Shown here: piece after piece, positions 62,214-64,000 of the stretch
Layout: each line of letters opens with the position of its first letter
How positions within the stretch are numbered: position 1 is the first letter of the stretch
Origin: Paludibacterium purpuratum
GTDB taxonomy: Bacteria; Pseudomonadota; Gammaproteobacteria; Burkholderiales; Chromobacteriaceae
DNA length: 64,000 nucleotides
NCBI RefSeq assembly: GCF_004363805.1
Contig: NZ_SNZP01000008.1
Coordinates: 114,063-178,062 of the forward strand
Direction of reading: 5' to 3'
The notes under the pieces: model-generated
Database searches by the model: none
The model's input: only the letters and a program-made list of their open reading frames with translations
What the model was told of the DNA's origin: nothing
Program-made: the position numbers and the translations under genes

Positions 62214-63059
62214 TTAACCCTTGAGCAGGGTCAGTGCGGCCTGCGGCACTTGGTTGGCCTGGCTCAAAATCGCGGTACCGGCCTGTTGCAGAATCTGATT
62301 CTGCGTCAGGTTCGCGGTTTCCTGCGCGAAGTCGGTGTCCACGATACGGCTGCGCGAGTCGGCCAGGTTTTGCACGTAGTTCGACATGTTCGCCACCACC
62401 GCTTGGAAGCGGTTCTGAACGGCACCCAGTTGCGAGCGGTCGTTCGAGATGGTGTTGATGTCCGAATCCAGTGCCGACAGCACTGCCGAAGCGTTGGCCG
62501 AGGTGGTGATGTTGATGGTGCCGGTCGCCGTCAGGCTGTTGGCGTAGCTCGTCACACCCGAGGTCAGATCCAGACCGCTGGCCACCACCTGGTTATTGGC
62601 CACACCGGACGCGCCAACCTGGAAGGTGATGCTCTGACCGCCCGACAACAGCAGCGTGCCGTTGAAGTTGGTGGTCTGAACGATACGCGAGATTTCCTGC
62701 GTCAGTTGGTCGACTTCGGTTTGCAGCTGCGAACGGTTGGTGTTGCTGATGGTACCGTTGGCGGCCTGCACCGCGATCTGACGGATCGTCTGCAAGTTGT
62801 TCTGAATTTGGCCCAACGCGCCTTCCGCGGTTTGCGCCAGCGAAATACCGTCGTTGGCGTTGCGGATACCTTGGTTGTTACCGTTGATCTGCATGGTCAT
62901 GGTTTGCGAAATCGCCATGCCGGCAGGATCGTCCGCGGCGCTGTTAATGCGCAGACCGGAAGACAAGCGTTGCAGCGAGGTCTTCAGGGAATCCGTCGAG
63001 TTCGACAGGTTGCGCTGCGCATTAAGCGACGCAATATTAGTGTTTACATAAATAGCCAT
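62214..63059 (-). CDS. fliC: Flagellin (second copy, D0/D1-only type)
   Basis: Minimal flagellin of 281 residues, [20 protein letters not shown] at the N-terminus and [20 protein letters not shown] at the end. Its 5' part (plus-strand 62695-62945) is identical to fliC3 (63748-63998) over 251 bases. A sigma-28 promoter (63148-63174) lies upstream; the ribosome-binding site ATGGAGAT is at the usual distance. Most likely the expressed or major copy of this pair, but not shown. Confidence 0.95.
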   Translation of the reverse strand: MAIYVNTNIASLNAQRNLSNSTDSLKTSLQRLSSGLRINSAADDPAGMAISQTMTMQINGNNQGIRNANDGISLAQTAEGALGQIQNNLQTIRQIAVQAANGTISNTNRSQLQTEVDQLTQEISRIVQTTNFNGTLLLSGGQSITFQVGASGVANNQVVASGLDLTSGVTSYANSLTATGTINITTSANASAVLSALDSDINTISNDRSQLGAVQNRFQAVVANMSNYVQNLADSRSRIVDTDFAQETANLTQNQILQQAGTAILSQANQVPQAALTLLKG

Positions 63060-63147
63060 TTTTGATCTCCATCGAGTCTATTACCCGGCGGTAACTGCCT
63101 CAGCGACCCCCACCGAAGGCGGATACAAATCTTCCGCGCCTATCCTC

Positions 63148-63174
63148 TTATCGGCAGGGGGGCCAGGAACTTTA
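63148..63174 (-). promoter_or_regulatory. Sigma-28 (FliA) promoter of fliC2
   Basis: TAAAG (63170-63174) and GCCGATAA (63148-63155) in the minus sense with standard sigma-28 spacing (TAAAGTTC-N11-GCCGATAA), about 89 bp upstream of the fliC2 start codon. Confidence 0.88.
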
Positions 63175-63213
63175 GATAAAAACCTATTTTTTTCGTATTT
63201 GATTTGAAATCAA

Positions 63214-63243
63214 GCGCCTCGCCTTGTCACCAAGGCGGGGCGC
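63214..63243 (-). terminator. Terminator-like hairpin after fliC3
   Basis: GCGCC(T)CGCCTTG/CAAGGCG(G)GGCGC around a TCAC loop; minus sense continues TTGATTTC. It lies 23 bases past the fliC3 stop, upstream of the fliC2 sigma-28 promoter. Confidence 0.7.
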
Positions 63244-63266
63244 GGGGGGCTGCAGTCAGCTTTGCG

Positions 63267-64000
63267 TTAGCCCTTGAGCAAGGTCAATGCGGCCTGTGGC
63301 ACTTGGTTGGCCTGGCTCAGAATCGCGGTACCGGCCTGTTGCAGAATCTGATTCTGCGTCAGGTTGGCGGTTTCCGCCGCGAAGTCGGTATCCACGATCC
63401 GGCTGCGCGAGTCGGCCAGGTTTTGCACGTAGTTCGACATGTTCGCCACCACCGCTTGGAAGCGGTTCTGGATCGCGCCCAGCTGCGAACGGTCGTTCGA
63501 GATGGTGTTGATGTCCGCATCCAGTGCCGACAGCACTGCCGAAGCGTTACCCGACGTGGTGATGTTGATGGTGCCGGTCGCCGTCAGGCTGTTGGCGTAG
63601 CTCGTCACACCCGAGGTCAGATCCAGACCGCTGGCCACCACCTGGTTATTGGCCACACCCGAAGCACCGACCTGGAAGGTGATGTTCTGACCGCCCGACA
63701 ACAGCAGCGTGCCGTTGAAGTTGGTGGTCTGGACGATACGCGAGATCTCCTGCGTCAGTTGGTCGACTTCGGTTTGCAGCTGCGAACGGTTGGTGTTGCT
63801 GATGGTACCGTTGGCGGCCTGCACCGCGATCTGACGGATCGTCTGCAAGTTGTTCTGAATTTGGCCCAACGCGCCTTCCGCGGTTTGCGCCAGCGAAATA
63901 CCGTCGTTGGCGTTGCGGATACCTTGGTTGTTACCGTTGATCTGCATGGTCATGGTTTGCGAAATCGCCATGCCGGCAGGATCGTCCGCGGCGCTGTTGA
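63267..64000 (-). CDS. fliC: Flagellin (third copy, N-terminus beyond the window edge)
   Basis: Partial gene: 244 codons to the window edge, N-terminal 30-40 residues missing. The visible protein runs from [20 protein letters not shown] to [20 protein letters not shown]. It is nearly identical to fliC2, with a 251-base stretch of perfect DNA identity (63748-63998), but differs further downstream (for example [18 protein letters not shown] against [18 protein letters not shown]). The promoter is outside the window. Confidence 0.93.
   Translation of the reverse strand, partial: NSAADDPAGMAISQTMTMQINGNNQGIRNANDGISLAQTAEGALGQIQNNLQTIRQIAVQAANGTISNTNRSQLQTEVDQLTQEISRIVQTTNFNGTLLLSGGQNITFQVGASGVANNQVVASGLDLTSGVTSYANSLTATGTINITTSGNASAVLSALDADINTISNDRSQLGAIQNRFQAVVANMSNYVQNLADSRSRIVDTDFAAETANLTQNQILQQAGTAILSQANQVPQAALTLLKG

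Noticed and set aside
61121..64000. Repeated flagellin sequence as a CRISPR-like or mobile repeat array
   Set aside because: The repeats are whole paralogous genes of about 0.85 kb with their own terminators; there are no short spaced repeats or transposase.

Overview
The window comes from a high-GC, Gram-negative, flagellated, respiring betaproteobacterium. The closest fit is Neisseriales (Chromobacteriaceae-like). The reasons are a complete 14-gene complex I operon ending in the betaproteobacterial DUF2818 gene, the tpiA-secG-tRNA-Leu-nuoA order, a GNA1162-type (DUF799) lipoprotein, PagP, and flagellins lacking the variable D2/D3 domains. No rRNA, insertion sequence, prophage, integrase or CRISPR array was seen. 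The window looks like core chromosome with some lineage-specific small genes.

Layout. 1-2042 (minus): metK, a SAH riboswitch, then 5'-partial-window ahcY, the activated-methyl cycle. 2119-3875 (plus): two overlapping late lipid A acyltransferases. 3889-7279 (minus): small secreted proteins and a CsgG-like/DUF4810/DUF799 lipoprotein operon. 7534-22281 (minus): nuoA-N plus DUF2818. 22333-23569 (minus): tpiA-secG-tRNA-Leu(GAG) with its own terminator. 23681-29254 (plus): a Pho-box-like site, pstSCAB and a Pit-type transporter. 29260-30828: an aqpZ-DUF1131 operon (minus) and, divergently, a candidate FNR-activated small RNA whose 5' end is antisense to the aqpZ ribosome-binding site and start codon. 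30879-37442 (minus): recG, a DUF2147 gene, and the dusA-polyamine-type binding protein-rdgB-hemW operon. 37712-43947 (minus): an MFS transporter and the cyoABCDE quinol oxidase operon. 44721-47889 (plus): a two-component system followed by a tiny secreted peptide and a secreted trypsin-like protease, facing an M64 metallopeptidase. 49377-56104: rph, yicC, an amino-acid racemase, pagP, unknown genes, a glycosyltransferase and a GarR-type dehydrogenase. 56161-64000 (minus): the flagellar block fliC3-fliC2-fliC1-flaG-fliD-fliS-fliT-DUF2802-fliK-flhB-like.

How the parts fit. Complex I feeds electrons to ubiquinone and the bo3 oxidase removes them with oxygen. pst and pit give high- and low-affinity phosphate uptake. 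The two acyltransferases and PagP build and remodel lipid A. The flagellar block makes filament subunits, cap and chaperones under sigma-28 control, with two clear sigma-28 promoters.

The most novel signal is the roughly 78-nt orphan transcription unit at 30751-30828. It has an FNR-type box about -62 from the predicted start, a -35/-10 pair 17 bp apart, a 5' seed matching 19 of 20 nt of the antisense of the aqpZ translation start, and a rho-independent terminator with eight T. The second most informative signal is a readable expression platform for the SAH riboswitch upstream of ahcY. All calls are from reading the sequence; no database or folding software was used.
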